The position numbers and the translations under genes are program-made. Below, piece after piece: positions 17,092 to 25,740 of a stretch of DNA of 64,000 nucleotides. This DNA comes from JBCCSZ01 sp039821145. Lineage in GTDB: Bacteria > Bacteroidota > Bacteroidia > Chitinophagales > Saprospiraceae. Numbering within the stretch: the first letter of the stretch is position 1; each line of letters opens with the position of its first letter. The DNA is taken from positions 1 to 64,000 of the forward strand of contig JBCBOS010000007.1 in the NCBI GenBank assembly GCA_039821145.1, read 5' to 3'. The notes under the pieces are model-generated. The model searched no databases and had not been told where the DNA came from. It was given only the letters and a program-made list of their open reading frames with translations.

Positions 17092-18270
17092 ATGAGCGCT
17101 GATAAGATATTCATCTTCGATACCACACTCCGGGATGGTGAGCAGGTTCCAGGATGCAAGCTGAATACCCCAGAGAAAGTAGAGATTGCCAGGCATTTGG
17201 AGCGCCTGGGCGTCGACATCATCGAAGCGGGATTTCCCATTTCCAGCCCTGGTGATTTTCAGTCTGTAGAAGAAATTGCCAAGGCTGTCAAGCACGTCAC
17301 CGTTTGTGGTTTGTCCAGAGCCATACCAAAAGACATCAAAGTGGCTGCCGAGGCACTTCACTACGCCCGTCGGCCACGCATTCATACTGGCATCGGCACA
17401 TCCGAGTCCCACATGCGCTACAAGCTGCGCACCACGCCCGAAAAAATCATCGAGCGGGCCGTCGCTGCTGTCAAGTACGCCAAATCATTTGTAGAGGACG
17501 TGGAGTTTTATGCCGAAGATGCCGGAAGAACAGACAATGAATTCCTGGCGCGGGTCATCGAAGAAGTCCTCAAAGCTGGTGCCACCGTGCTCAACATTCC
17601 CGATACCACCGGCTATTGCCTTCCCGAAGAGTATGGAGCCAAGATCGCCTATTTGAAGGAAAATGTGAAAGGCATTCACAAGGCCATTCTCTCCACCCAC
17701 TGTCACAATGACTTGGGACTGGCTACCGCCAATTCCATCGCGGGCGTGCAAAATGGTGCCCGCCAAATCGAATGTACCATCAATGGCATCGGGGAAAGGG
17801 CTGGCAACACCAGTCTGGAAGAGGTCGTGATGATCCTCAAGCAACACCCCTACCTCAATTTGGATACATCCATTAATACCCGTCTGCTCACCCCGATCAG
17901 CCAATTGGTTTCCGATCGAATGGGCATGGCTGTCCAGGCCAACAAGGCCATCGTAGGAGCCAACGCCTTTGCGCACTCCTCCGGGATTCACCAAGATGGC
18001 GTCATCAAGAAACGCGAGACTTATGAGATCATTGATCCTGCCGATGTGGGAGTCGATCATTCCAAGATCGTTCTCACGGCTCGCTCCGGTCGGGCAGCTC
18101 TTGCCTACCGCTGCAAGCAAATCGGTCACAACCTCACCAAGGTAGAACTGGATCAGATATACAAAAACTTCCTCCACCTGGCAGATACCAAAAAAGAAGT
18201 CGTCGACAGTGACCTTCACCTGATGGTGTCGCAATGCCGCGCGAGAGGTGTCGTTGCAGGAAGTCGCTAA
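17092..18270 (+). CDS. leuA: 2-isopropylmalate synthase, catalytic-only form
   Basis: 392 residues from the ATG at 17092; the open frame extends 42 bases upstream, but family homology starts at IFIFDTTLRDGEQVPG. It has the DRE-TIM DTTLRDGE motif, IEAGFP, the HCHNDLG metal-binding motif, NGIGERAGN and the following linker (HSSGIHQDG). It condenses acetyl-CoA with 2-oxoisovalerate, the first committed step to leucine. Canonical LeuA is about 500 residues or more; the about 120-residue C-terminal leucine-binding regulatory domain is absent, and the stop comes directly after the accessory subdomain. First gene of the leu cluster. Confidence 0.93.
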   Translation: MSADKIFIFDTTLRDGEQVPGCKLNTPEKVEIARHLERLGVDIIEAGFPISSPGDFQSVEEIAKAVKHVTVCGLSRAIPKDIKVAAEALHYARRPRIHTGIGTSESHMRYKLRTTPEKIIERAVAAVKYAKSFVEDVEFYAEDAGRTDNEFLARVIEEVLKAGATVLNIPDTTGYCLPEEYGAKIAYLKENVKGIHKAILSTHCHNDLGLATANSIAGVQNGARQIECTINGIGERAGNTSLEEVVMILKQHPYLNLDTSINTRLLTPISQLVSDRMGMAVQANKAIVGANAFAHSSGIHQDGVIKKRETYEIIDPADVGVDHSKIVLTARSGRAALAYRCKQIGHNLTKVELDQIYKNFLHLADTKKEVVDSDLHLMVSQCRARGVVAGSR

Positions 18271-18302
18271 AACAGTAAACACAAAACCATCCTACTATTT
18301 TT

Positions 18303-18329
18303 GCCGGTCTGAACCACCGGCTTTTTTTT
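18303..18329 (+). terminator. Intrinsic terminator between leuA and leuC
   Basis: GCCGGT (18303-18308) pairs with ACCGGC (18316-18321) across a 7-nt loop and is followed by eight T (18322-18329). It lies 33 bases after the leuA stop and 38 bases before the leuC ATG, so readthrough or a second promoter must serve leuCDB. Confidence 0.85.
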
Positions 18330-18366
18330 GGTTTTTTGTATCATTGGACCGCACAAGTCATTCAAT

Positions 18367-19767
18367 ATGGGAAAAACACTCTTCGATAAAATCTGGGATG
18401 CACATGTCGTCAGCGAAGTGCAAGGGGGCCAACAGGTGATCTACATCGATCGCCACCTGATCCACGAGGTCACCAGTCCACAGGCATTTGACGGCCTGCG
18501 CAAACGGAACATGGGCGTCTTCCGCACCGACAAAACCATTGCCACGGCAGATCACAACGTGCCAACCATCAACCAACACCTGCCCATCAGAGACAAACTC
18601 TCTCGTTTTCAAGTCGATACGCTGACCAAAAATTGCGAGGCCTTTGGGGTCGAGCTGTACGGTCTGGGGCATCCCTACCAAGGCATTGTCCACGTCATCG
18701 GCCCAGAGCTGGGCATCACCCGGCCCGGCCTGACCATGGTTTGTGGCGACAGTCATACCTCTACGCATGGCGCCTTTGGCTGCATTGCCTTTGGCATCGG
18801 CACCAGCCAGGTCGAACAAGTCATGGCCTCCCAATGCGTGCTCCAAAGCAAGCCCAAGCGCATGCGCATCACTGTCAACGGAACCCTGTCCAAGGGGGTG
18901 TTGGCAAAAGACATCATCTTGTACATCATCGCACAACTCACGGCAGCAGGTGGCACGGGCTATTTTGTGGAATATGCTGGATCAGCCATTCAATCCCTGA
19001 GCATGGAAGGGCGAATGACCGTCTGCAATATGAGCATCGAAATGGGTGCTCGCGGCGGCCTCATTGCGCCGGACCAAACCACCTTCGACTACATCAAAGG
19101 ACGAGAATTTGCTCCCAAGGGAGAAGACCTCGACCGAGCAGTGGCCCACTGGCAGACCCTGTACAGCGATGAAGATGCCGTGTTTGACAAAGAATACGTC
19201 TACGAGGCTGCAGACATCGAGCCGATGATCACCTATGGGACCAATCCAGGCATGGGGGTAAAAATCAGCCAAAACATCCCCACTCTGCAAGAAGCTGGCA
19301 ACAGCCTGTCCTTTGCCAAGGCACTGCAATACATGGATTTGAAAGGAGGACAAAATCTCATTGGCCATCCCATCAACTACGTCTTCATCGGCAGCTGTAC
19401 CAACTCCCGGATCGAAGACCTGCGCCTGGTGGCCGACTATGTATCTGGCAAGCGCAAAGCCCAAAACGTGCAAGCCATGATCGTTCCCGGCTCCCAACAA
19501 GTAGCCGCTCAGGCCCGCCAAGAAGGGCTGGACAAGATTTTTGAATCGGCAGGATTTGAGCTGCGCGAACCTGGTTGCTCTGCCTGCTTGGGAATGAATG
19601 ACGACAAGGTGCCCAAAGGAGAATACTGCGTCTCTACCTCCAACCGAAATTTTGAAGGACGACAAGGCCCTGGTGCCCGCACCATCTTGGCCAGTCCACT
19701 CACTGCTGCTGCCACTGCCATCGCTGGCCGTTTGGTGGATGTGCGCCAATCAATTGCAGAAAATTAA
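18367..19767 (+). CDS. leuC: 3-isopropylmalate dehydratase large subunit
   Basis: 466 residues from the ATG at 18367 (MGKTLFDKIWDAHVV), the usual length. It carries the aconitase-family motifs CGDSHTSTHGAFG, GSCTNSR and GCSACLGMN; the cysteines in the last two bind the 4Fe-4S cluster. With LeuD it isomerises 2-isopropylmalate to 3-isopropylmalate. leuD follows after 15 bases. Confidence 0.96.
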   Translation: MGKTLFDKIWDAHVVSEVQGGQQVIYIDRHLIHEVTSPQAFDGLRKRNMGVFRTDKTIATADHNVPTINQHLPIRDKLSRFQVDTLTKNCEAFGVELYGLGHPYQGIVHVIGPELGITRPGLTMVCGDSHTSTHGAFGCIAFGIGTSQVEQVMASQCVLQSKPKRMRITVNGTLSKGVLAKDIILYIIAQLTAAGGTGYFVEYAGSAIQSLSMEGRMTVCNMSIEMGARGGLIAPDQTTFDYIKGREFAPKGEDLDRAVAHWQTLYSDEDAVFDKEYVYEAADIEPMITYGTNPGMGVKISQNIPTLQEAGNSLSFAKALQYMDLKGGQNLIGHPINYVFIGSCTNSRIEDLRLVADYVSGKRKAQNVQAMIVPGSQQVAAQARQEGLDKIFESAGFELREPGCSACLGMNDDKVPKGEYCVSTSNRNFEGRQGPGARTILASPLTAAATAIAGRLVDVRQSIAEN

Positions 19768-19782
19768 ATCCACCTGACAACA

Positions 19783-20376
19783 ATGGAAAAATTTGAACAA
19801 CTGCTCTCTCCGGCTGTTCCCCTCCCCATAGAAGATGTGGACACAGACCAAATCATCCCGGCCCGCTTTCTCAAGGCAACCACCCGCGAAGGCTTTGGAG
19901 ACAACCTATTCCGCGATTGGCGCTACGAGGCCAATGACGACCCCAAGCCGGATTTTGTGCTCAACAATCCCACCTACCAGGGAAAAATCCTACTGGCTGG
20001 CAAGAATTTTGGCTGTGGATCTAGTCGGGAACACGCCGCCTGGGCCCTCTATGACTTTGGCTTCCGCGTGGTCATTTCCTCTTTTTTTGCCGATATTTTC
20101 AAAGGCAATGCCCTCAACAATGGGCTGCTGCCAGTGACGGTGAGCGATGACTTTCTCGATGCACTGTTTCAAGAAGTGGAGAGAGATGCCAATGCCACCT
20201 TCGAAGTGGATCTGGAAGCGCAAATTCTCCGCATCAGCAGCAGTGGACAAGAAACGTCATTTGACATCAACCCGTATAAAAAAATGTGCCTGCTCAATGG
20301 CTACGACGACATCGACTACCTGTTGAGCATCAAGGACCAAATCAAAACCTTCGAACAACAACAAACCATCTTTTGA
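19783..20376 (+). CDS. leuD: 3-isopropylmalate dehydratase small subunit
   Basis: 197 residues, typical length. It begins with the swivel-domain sequence DVDTDQIIPARFLK and has the conserved FGCGSSREHAAWAL loop and a FKGNALNNGLLP segment. It forms the isomerase with LeuC. The stop is two bases before the leuB ATG, indicating tight translational coupling. Confidence 0.96.
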   Translation: MEKFEQLLSPAVPLPIEDVDTDQIIPARFLKATTREGFGDNLFRDWRYEANDDPKPDFVLNNPTYQGKILLAGKNFGCGSSREHAAWALYDFGFRVVISSFFADIFKGNALNNGLLPVTVSDDFLDALFQEVERDANATFEVDLEAQILRISSSGQETSFDINPYKKMCLLNGYDDIDYLLSIKDQIKTFEQQQTIF

Positions 20377-20378
20377 TC

Positions 20379-21491
20379 ATGAACAAAAAGATTGCAGTAC
20401 TTGCAGGTGATGGCATCGGACCAGAGGTGAGCGAACAAGCCATCAAGGCCCTGGATGCAATTGCAGACCGATTCGACCACCAATTTACCTACTGCCACGC
20501 CGCTGTTGGCGCCATCGCCATCGATCGCTACGGAGATCCACTCCCTGCTCATACCCTCAAGACCTGCCTCAACAGCGACGCCGTCCTCTTCGGCGCCATC
20601 GGCGATCCCAAGTACGACAACGACCCCAACGCCAAGGTCCGCCCCGAACAAGGGTTGCTGCGCCTGCGCAAGTCTCTGGGCCTGTTTTGCAATGTGCGCC
20701 CTGTAACCACCTATCCCAAGCTTTTGCACCTCTCTCCCCTGCGCGAAGACAAGGTGCGAGATGTGGATTTTGTCATCTATCGGGAACTCACAGGCGGCAT
20801 TTACTTCGGAGACCGGGGGCGAAACGAGGACAGAACCGAAGCTTTTGACAAATGTGAATACAGCCAAGCCGAAATCGAGCGCATTGCCCACCTGGCCTTC
20901 CAGGCTGCAGCCAAGCGTCGAGGCCAATTGATGCTGGTGGACAAGGCCAATGTGCTGGAAACCTCCCGTCTCTGGCGAGATACCGTCGGCAAAATGGCCC
21001 CCCAGTATCCGGATGTTCAACTGGAATACATGTTTGTGGACAATGCCGCCATGCAGCTCATTCAATATCCCAAGCAATTTGATGTGATCCTGACCAGCAA
21101 TATGTTTGGAGACATTTTGTCTGACGAAGCCAGTGTCTTGTCCGGCTCCATGGGACTGCTTCCCTCGGCATCCATCGGCTCTGACATCGCCCTGTTTGAA
21201 CCCATTCACGGCTCCTATCCACAGGCGGCCGGCAAAGACATCGCCAACCCCATGGCTGCCATCCTATCGGCCGCCATGATGCTGGACCATTTTGGACTGT
21301 TGGAAGAGGCAAAAACGGTTCGCGAAGCCATTTACACCTGCCTACAAGAAGACATCGGGACGGCAGATTTGAACACTTCCCTACAATACAGTTGTTCTAT
21401 GGTTGGAGACCTTGTCTCGGGCTTCATCCTCGATGGAAAAAAAGCCTTGAATAAAGACAAGCTCAACGAGCAGACTTCAACGATCATTTGA
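20379..21491 (+). CDS. leuB: 3-isopropylmalate dehydrogenase
   Basis: 370 residues from the ATG at 20379; the longer open frame overlapping leuD is rejected because homology begins at KIAVLAGDGIGPEV. It has LFGAIGDPKYDNDP, R-x-x-x-G-L-x-x-x-R (substrate arginines), YRELTGGIYFG and the dehydrogenase signature NMFGDILSDEASVLSGSMG. It oxidises and decarboxylates 3-isopropylmalate with NAD to give the keto acid precursor of leucine. Last gene of the leu cluster. Confidence 0.96.
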   Translation: MNKKIAVLAGDGIGPEVSEQAIKALDAIADRFDHQFTYCHAAVGAIAIDRYGDPLPAHTLKTCLNSDAVLFGAIGDPKYDNDPNAKVRPEQGLLRLRKSLGLFCNVRPVTTYPKLLHLSPLREDKVRDVDFVIYRELTGGIYFGDRGRNEDRTEAFDKCEYSQAEIERIAHLAFQAAAKRRGQLMLVDKANVLETSRLWRDTVGKMAPQYPDVQLEYMFVDNAAMQLIQYPKQFDVILTSNMFGDILSDEASVLSGSMGLLPSASIGSDIALFEPIHGSYPQAAGKDIANPMAAILSAAMMLDHFGLLEEAKTVREAIYTCLQEDIGTADLNTSLQYSCSMVGDLVSGFILDGKKALNKDKLNEQTSTII

Positions 21492-21553
21492 TCTAGAAAG
21501 CTGCTGATCTAGCCTACATAGTGGTTTGATTTTTTGACCAAATCTGCCAAAAG

Positions 21554-22108
21554 ATGTTCAGCAAATTCTGGACAGGCGACAAATTGATGAGCATCTCTGC
21601 TCTCATTGTCAGTCTGTGTACCCTGACGGTCTTCATTTACCAGACCAATCTCATTCGCAAACAACAGTTCATGTCGGTCTATCCGCACCTGATGCTGACC
21701 AATCAGGAGTCGGGCTCCATCTCTTACAAATACATGCTGTACAACCAAGGGATCGGTCCGGCCATGATCAAGGAGATCAAGATCTACACCCTGGATGGTA
21801 CGGAGTATGAATCACTGTCAGAATACATCGGCAGCAGATTGTCGGAAAAAGACTCCATCTGGGTGTATGTATCTGATATTTTTCCAGGTCGTTTTGTGCC
21901 TGCCAAAAGTGAGATTCCCCTGATTGGCATGTACGATGAGGGAGCGGTGAAATCTCAGGACTTGCCGCCCAATACCCTCAAAGGGGCCAGGAAGCTATAT
22001 GGCATCATCAACAACGACAGTCTCCAATTTGAGGTGAAATACGAGTCAATCTACGGCGAGCAGTGGTTGGTCACGGGAGATTATCCCATTCCCAAAAAGT
22101 TGGAATAA
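21554..22108 (+). CDS. Membrane-anchored protein of unknown function
   Basis: 184 residues. One hydrophobic segment (about 12-30) near the N terminus is followed by a soluble, beta-rich domain (SYKYMLYNQGIGPAMIKEIKIYTLDG...WLVTGDYPIPKKLE). The topology suggests an inner-membrane anchor with a periplasmic or cytoplasmic immunoglobulin-like domain. It lies 62 bases after leuB on the same strand, but nothing links it to leucine synthesis. No named family recognised. Confidence 0.7.
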   Translation: MFSKFWTGDKLMSISALIVSLCTLTVFIYQTNLIRKQQFMSVYPHLMLTNQESGSISYKYMLYNQGIGPAMIKEIKIYTLDGTEYESLSEYIGSRLSEKDSIWVYVSDIFPGRFVPAKSEIPLIGMYDEGAVKSQDLPPNTLKGARKLYGIINNDSLQFEVKYESIYGEQWLVTGDYPIPKKLE

Positions 22109-22116
22109 TACACACA

Positions 22117-22152
22117 CATCAGGCTTGCCGAACGATTCCGACAAGCCTGATG
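22117..22152. terminator. Hairpin between convergent genes
   Basis: CATCAGGCTTG (22117-22127) pairs perfectly with CAAGCCTGATG (22142-22152) across 14 nt. It lies between convergent stops at 22108 and 22184, the position of a bidirectional terminator, though neither side has a clear T-tract. Confidence 0.6.
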
Positions 22153-22183
22153 ATGTGAGGTATCTAGCGGAGGATGCGTTGTC

Positions 22184-23359
22184 TTACAAGGCGTTGATCT
22201 TTTCCAGCAATGCCCTGGTTTCCTTGGCATCTTCACCTGTTGTACTGGCATGGTCAATGGCCAGGCGGGCGTGCTTCAGCGCTGTTTCCTTTTCCTGCAG
22301 CTTGAAACAAATGGCAGCCATGGTGTCGTGATTGGCATAGTTGCCATCGAGGGCGATGGATTGCTCGGCCCATTTTTTGGCCTTCAGCAGCATCTTGCTG
22401 TCATCGGTCAGCTCATAAAATCGCCAAGCAATGGCATTCAGGCTGGCCCAATCGTGTCCCTCGTACTTGTCCATGAAGTCCACAGCCGCAGCCATGTAAG
22501 TATCCGTAAAGTCTTTGTCAGAGGCTCTGTAGCCCAAGTAGTCCAGATGAAACTCTTCTCCCAGGCGCACGCCATCCTCTCCGAAGACCTTTTGGTAAGA
22601 ATCGACGATGTGTGCTTTTTCAAAGTTTTTGGAAGTCATCACATCTTTCTTGATGGCACTGCTGAGCAGGTAATCGACCTCCCCTTTCTTGCCCATCTCG
22701 TGGTACTGCTTGCGGTGCTTGGCCAAGAATTGATACAATTCAGATTTCGTGCTGCGTGGACGGGATTCCAGGATGAATTCCATGGTCTCAGGGGTTTCCC
22801 AGTTGGATTGTGAGGCCAAATATTCCTGCGCCACCTTATCTGCATTGGGTTCTCTCACCTTGCCCAGTGTCAGGGCATACTTGCGCAGAAAGTCTGGACT
22901 GCGCTCGTTGGCATTGTAGCGACTCGTCAAGGAAGCCATCTGTTGATCTGGATCAGTTGCGGCCTCACCCAAGGCAATGAACTCATCTGCATCGCGGCTG
23001 CCCAATCCCTTGTGCATGAGCTGGCCCCGACTGTTGATGTACAAAAAGGTCGGATAAGATTGAACGCCATAGGCACGGGCAAAGAGAATGCCTTCTCCTT
23101 TTTCCATGTCAATTTTCAAATTGATGAAGTGATCGTTGTACAATGCACCGACTGCTTCCTGGGGAAATACGTTGGCAGCCATCCGCTTGCAAGGGCCACA
23201 CCAAGTCGTGTAGGCGTCTACAAAAATGAGCTTGTCTTGCTCTTTTGCCATTTGCAGGGTTTGTTCCCAATCCGTTTGGGAGAATTGAATGCCCGCATCT
23301 TGGGCTTCGATGTTGATGACCAATGCAAGGCCGAGAAACAGAAGAATGATTTGTTTCAT
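22184..23359 (-). CDS. Exported thioredoxin-like protein with helical C-terminal region
   Basis: 391 residues. A signal peptide (about 1-19) precedes a thioredoxin fold with the redox motif WCGPC (53-57), a IDMEKGEGI segment and the cis-proline YPTF. About 250 C-terminal residues are helical and TPR-like (AWRFYELTDDSKMLLKAKKWAEQSIAL, AAICFKLQEKETALKHARLAI). It is probably a periplasmic thiol-disulphide oxidoreductase of the Thioredoxin_7/DUF255-like group. It may help fold the many cysteine-rich exported proteins in the window, which is inference only. Convergent with the gene ending at 22108. Confidence 0.85.
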   Translation of the reverse strand: MKQIILLFLGLALVINIEAQDAGIQFSQTDWEQTLQMAKEQDKLIFVDAYTTWCGPCKRMAANVFPQEAVGALYNDHFINLKIDMEKGEGILFARAYGVQSYPTFLYINSRGQLMHKGLGSRDADEFIALGEAATDPDQQMASLTSRYNANERSPDFLRKYALTLGKVREPNADKVAQEYLASQSNWETPETMEFILESRPRSTKSELYQFLAKHRKQYHEMGKKGEVDYLLSSAIKKDVMTSKNFEKAHIVDSYQKVFGEDGVRLGEEFHLDYLGYRASDKDFTDTYMAAAVDFMDKYEGHDWASLNAIAWRFYELTDDSKMLLKAKKWAEQSIALDGNYANHDTMAAICFKLQEKETALKHARLAIDHASTTGEDAKETRALLEKINAL

Positions 23360-23460
23360 GTCGTTGTTGATTTAAAAAATGAGGTATTCTGTTTGTTTCG
23401 TAGGTTGCCAGTCCTGTTAAGAGGTGTGATGTGAGGCAACAAAGGCGAATACCTTTATGG

Positions 23461-23474
23461 TAGAATGCATTCTA
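23461..23474. other. 14-bp perfect palindrome
   Basis: TAGAATGCATTCTA equals its own reverse complement. It sits about 100 bases upstream of the thioredoxin-like gene (start 23359, minus strand) and about 100 bases downstream of the FKBP gene stop (23573). A regulator site is possible; chance cannot be excluded. Confidence 0.4.
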
Positions 23475-23572
23475 GCACTCAGGTGTATAAGCATAAAGTA
23501 CTCAAAATGTGACAAGCAGGGAAGAATTTTAACACAAATCCTGCCCAGCTGTAGTGAGAAAGACGAATGGAA

Positions 23573-24466
23573 TCAGTTGGAAAAACGAATGTTGACCAGT
23601 TCTACATAGAAAACCAAGTCAGCTCGTTCGGGAATGCGGTCGGGCTTCCCAGCTTCGCCATAGGCCAGGGTGTAGGGAATGAAAAAGGTGGCTTTTCCTC
23701 CCTCTTTGAGCAATTGCAGCCCTTCGTCCCAGCCTTTGATGACCAAGCCGCGGTCCAATCGGAAAGTGTAGGGCCGGGCTTTGGAAAAGCTTTCGTCGAA
23801 AAGGGTCCCATCGGTGAGGAAGCCCGCAAAATGTACGTCGATGAATTTGCCACTCTCTGCTGGATTGCCATCGCCTGGATCGTGCAAGATGTATTGAAGG
23901 CCAGATTCGGTGGTTTGCAACTCTTCGCCCAATGTCCCCGCTTTGAATGCCTGGATCAGGGCCAGGGTGGAATCACTGACTGTCTGCTTTCGAGCCTTGA
24001 CATTGGCAATTTCCTGGGCGACAACTTCCTTGTCCCGAATGCTGTACAACTTGACATTGTAGACAAAGGTATCCTGGACGGTAACGCCTCTGGGCAAGTC
24101 TTCCGGCTTGAAATCTTTCAATGGCTGGTATACTGTCATGCTGTCTCCGGCCGACATCAGCAGCAAAGCTTCGTAATCGGGACGAGGTGGATTGGCCACG
24201 GAATCCGGATCCGGCATGACGATCTTCCGCGGATCGCCATAGTAATAGGTCGATTGGATCAGGGTGTCGTTTTTGAAAACGGTCTCGTGGTACTGTACCT
24301 CATCTCCCGCTTTGGGCTTGGGCCCTTTGTTGCGGACATGGTGAAGGTATTTGTATCCAGAGGCAGTCTCTTTGAAACGAGGGCCCTTTTGGGAGCAAGC
24401 ATTCAGGCCAAAGACAGCCACGACCATCAAGAGGAACTTGGCAAAGTGAGAAATGCGAATCGGCAT
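23573..24466 (-). CDS. FKBP-type peptidyl-prolyl isomerase lipoprotein, two FKBP-like domains
   Basis: 297 residues with a lipoprotein signal ending LNAC (Cys24). The C-terminal about 110 residues are a standard FKBP domain (SGLQYILHDPGDGNPAESGKFIDVHFAG...GTLFDESF...GWDEGLQLLKEGGKATFFIP...LAYG...LVFYVELVNI). The N-terminal half looks like a second, diverged FKBP domain (GYKYLHHVRNKGPKPKAGDEVQYHETVF...DTFVYNVKLYSI) lacking the usual GW-E-hydrophobic catalytic region. Expected to act on periplasmic protein folding. GldI of flavobacterial gliding is also an FKBP lipoprotein, but it is shorter, so that symbol is not assigned. Confidence 0.88.
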   Translation of the reverse strand: MPIRISHFAKFLLMVVAVFGLNACSQKGPRFKETASGYKYLHHVRNKGPKPKAGDEVQYHETVFKNDTLIQSTYYYGDPRKIVMPDPDSVANPPRPDYEALLLMSAGDSMTVYQPLKDFKPEDLPRGVTVQDTFVYNVKLYSIRDKEVVAQEIANVKARKQTVSDSTLALIQAFKAGTLGEELQTTESGLQYILHDPGDGNPAESGKFIDVHFAGFLTDGTLFDESFSKARPYTFRLDRGLVIKGWDEGLQLLKEGGKATFFIPYTLAYGEAGKPDRIPERADLVFYVELVNIRFSN

Positions 24467-24514
24467 AAAGGAAAAATCAGTTGAACAAATGTTACGGGAT
24501 CGACACCTATGGCA

Positions 24515-25519
24515 TCAGGCAAAGATCATTTCTTTGAATTCGGGAAGGACGGACTTGAACTTGTCGACCGTTGCCCTCAGTCCTTTGTAAGACGAGCCAC
24601 CAGATGCATTTTTGTGGCCTCCCCCTTTGAAATACTTTTGGGCAATCTCCTGCACAGAGATGTCTCCCTTGGATCGCAAGGAGATTTTGACAATGGTCGG
24701 TTGCTCTGTGATGAAAGCGGCAATCTTAACATTCCGGATTTTGAGCAAAAAGTTTACAATCCCCTCTGTGTCACCGCGTTGAATGTCAAATCGCTCGTAG
24801 TCCCGGCGGTTGAGGGTGATGATGCCCGTTTTGTATTCATCGAGAATCTCCATCCGATTGGCCAAACAATGCCCCAGCAATACGAGCTGCTTTTCCTCCA
24901 TGCTGTTGAAGATCAAATCTTGCAGCTTGTAGTCATCTACTCCTCGCTCGACCAGATCGGCAACGATGCGGAACAAATGGGGAGAGGTGGCATATTTGAA
25001 AGAACCTGTATCGGTCAGGATGCCTGCAAAAAGGCATTCGCCCACTGTGGGGTTGATTTGCTCGGCTTGGTCCATCAGCTGGATGAAATCGTAGACCAAT
25101 TCACAGGTAGAGCTGGCCGAGGGCCGGGACAGGCTGAAGTCGGCAAAGCCATCGGGATACAGATGGTGGTCGATCATGGTAATGGGAACTTTGAGCTCCG
25201 CAATGATTTCGCCCAACTTATCGATGCGTTCAAGAGAATTGTAGTCCAGGGAAAAGACCATTTGGCTTCGCCGCAGGGCTTTTTCGGCCTCATCGGGCTC
25301 CGAATCATAGATGAGCACCTCATCCACAGCTGGCATCCAACCAAATACCAATGGGTAATCGGACGGGAAGATCATCTTGACACTGTGGCCATTTTGGATC
25401 AAATAATGGTACATCCCCAAAGTAGAGCCAATGGCATCTCCATCTGGGTTGCGATGAGAGGTGAGAACCAAATCCCGGGGGATTGACAAGAAGGCCTTTA
25501 GATCAGTAAAATTCTCCAT
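24515..25519 (-). CDS. DHH/DHHA1 phosphoesterase, NrnA-like
   Basis: 334 residues from the ATG at 25519; the frame is open to 25645, but family homology starts at the later ATG. Motifs are SHRNPDGDAIGS (21-32), LDYNS (91-95), the DHH triad IDHH (116-119) and, in the DHHA1 domain, GGGHKNASGGS near the C terminus. NrnA proteins degrade short oligoribonucleotides and dephosphorylate pAp in the cytoplasm. Divergent from ndk, 221 bases apart. Confidence 0.9.
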   Translation of the reverse strand: MENFTDLKAFLSIPRDLVLTSHRNPDGDAIGSTLGMYHYLIQNGHSVKMIFPSDYPLVFGWMPAVDEVLIYDSEPDEAEKALRRSQMVFSLDYNSLERIDKLGEIIAELKVPITMIDHHLYPDGFADFSLSRPSASSTCELVYDFIQLMDQAEQINPTVGECLFAGILTDTGSFKYATSPHLFRIVADLVERGVDDYKLQDLIFNSMEEKQLVLLGHCLANRMEILDEYKTGIITLNRRDYERFDIQRGDTEGIVNFLLKIRNVKIAAFITEQPTIVKISLRSKGDISVQEIAQKYFKGGGHKNASGGSSYKGLRATVDKFKSVLPEFKEMIFA

Positions 25520-25639
25520 ATATAAGATTAGAGGTGCGAATATCTTAAAAAAAAGAATGATGTGCAAATGGCTCTTTGTGCAGGGATCGAAACGGAGCGA
25601 AAACCCTCCCAGGCTTCCCTCAAAAATTACACCATCCAC

Positions 25640-25670
25640 TTGCATTTATATAGGCCCTTATTTACTTTTG
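25640..25670 (+). promoter_or_regulatory. Candidate ndk promoter
   Basis: TTG at 25640-25642 and TACTTTTG at 25663-25670 are separated by 20 bases, matching the Bacteroidota -33/-7 arrangement. The -7 ends 70 bases before the ndk ATG. Confidence 0.5.
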
Positions 25671-25740
25671 CAGTCATTTGTAGAGATATAGTCATTTTGA
25701 CTCATAAAATCAATAGATAAAATACGCAAAATATTTTCCA

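Noticed and set aside
16181..17095. 304-residue plus-strand reading frame
   Set aside because: Antisense to the helical protein gene at 15377-16933 and runs into the leuA upstream region; no protein motif.
23573..24466. Assignment as GldI
   Set aside because: It is an FKBP lipoprotein, but it is longer than GldI, has two FKBP-like halves and is not near the gld genes.
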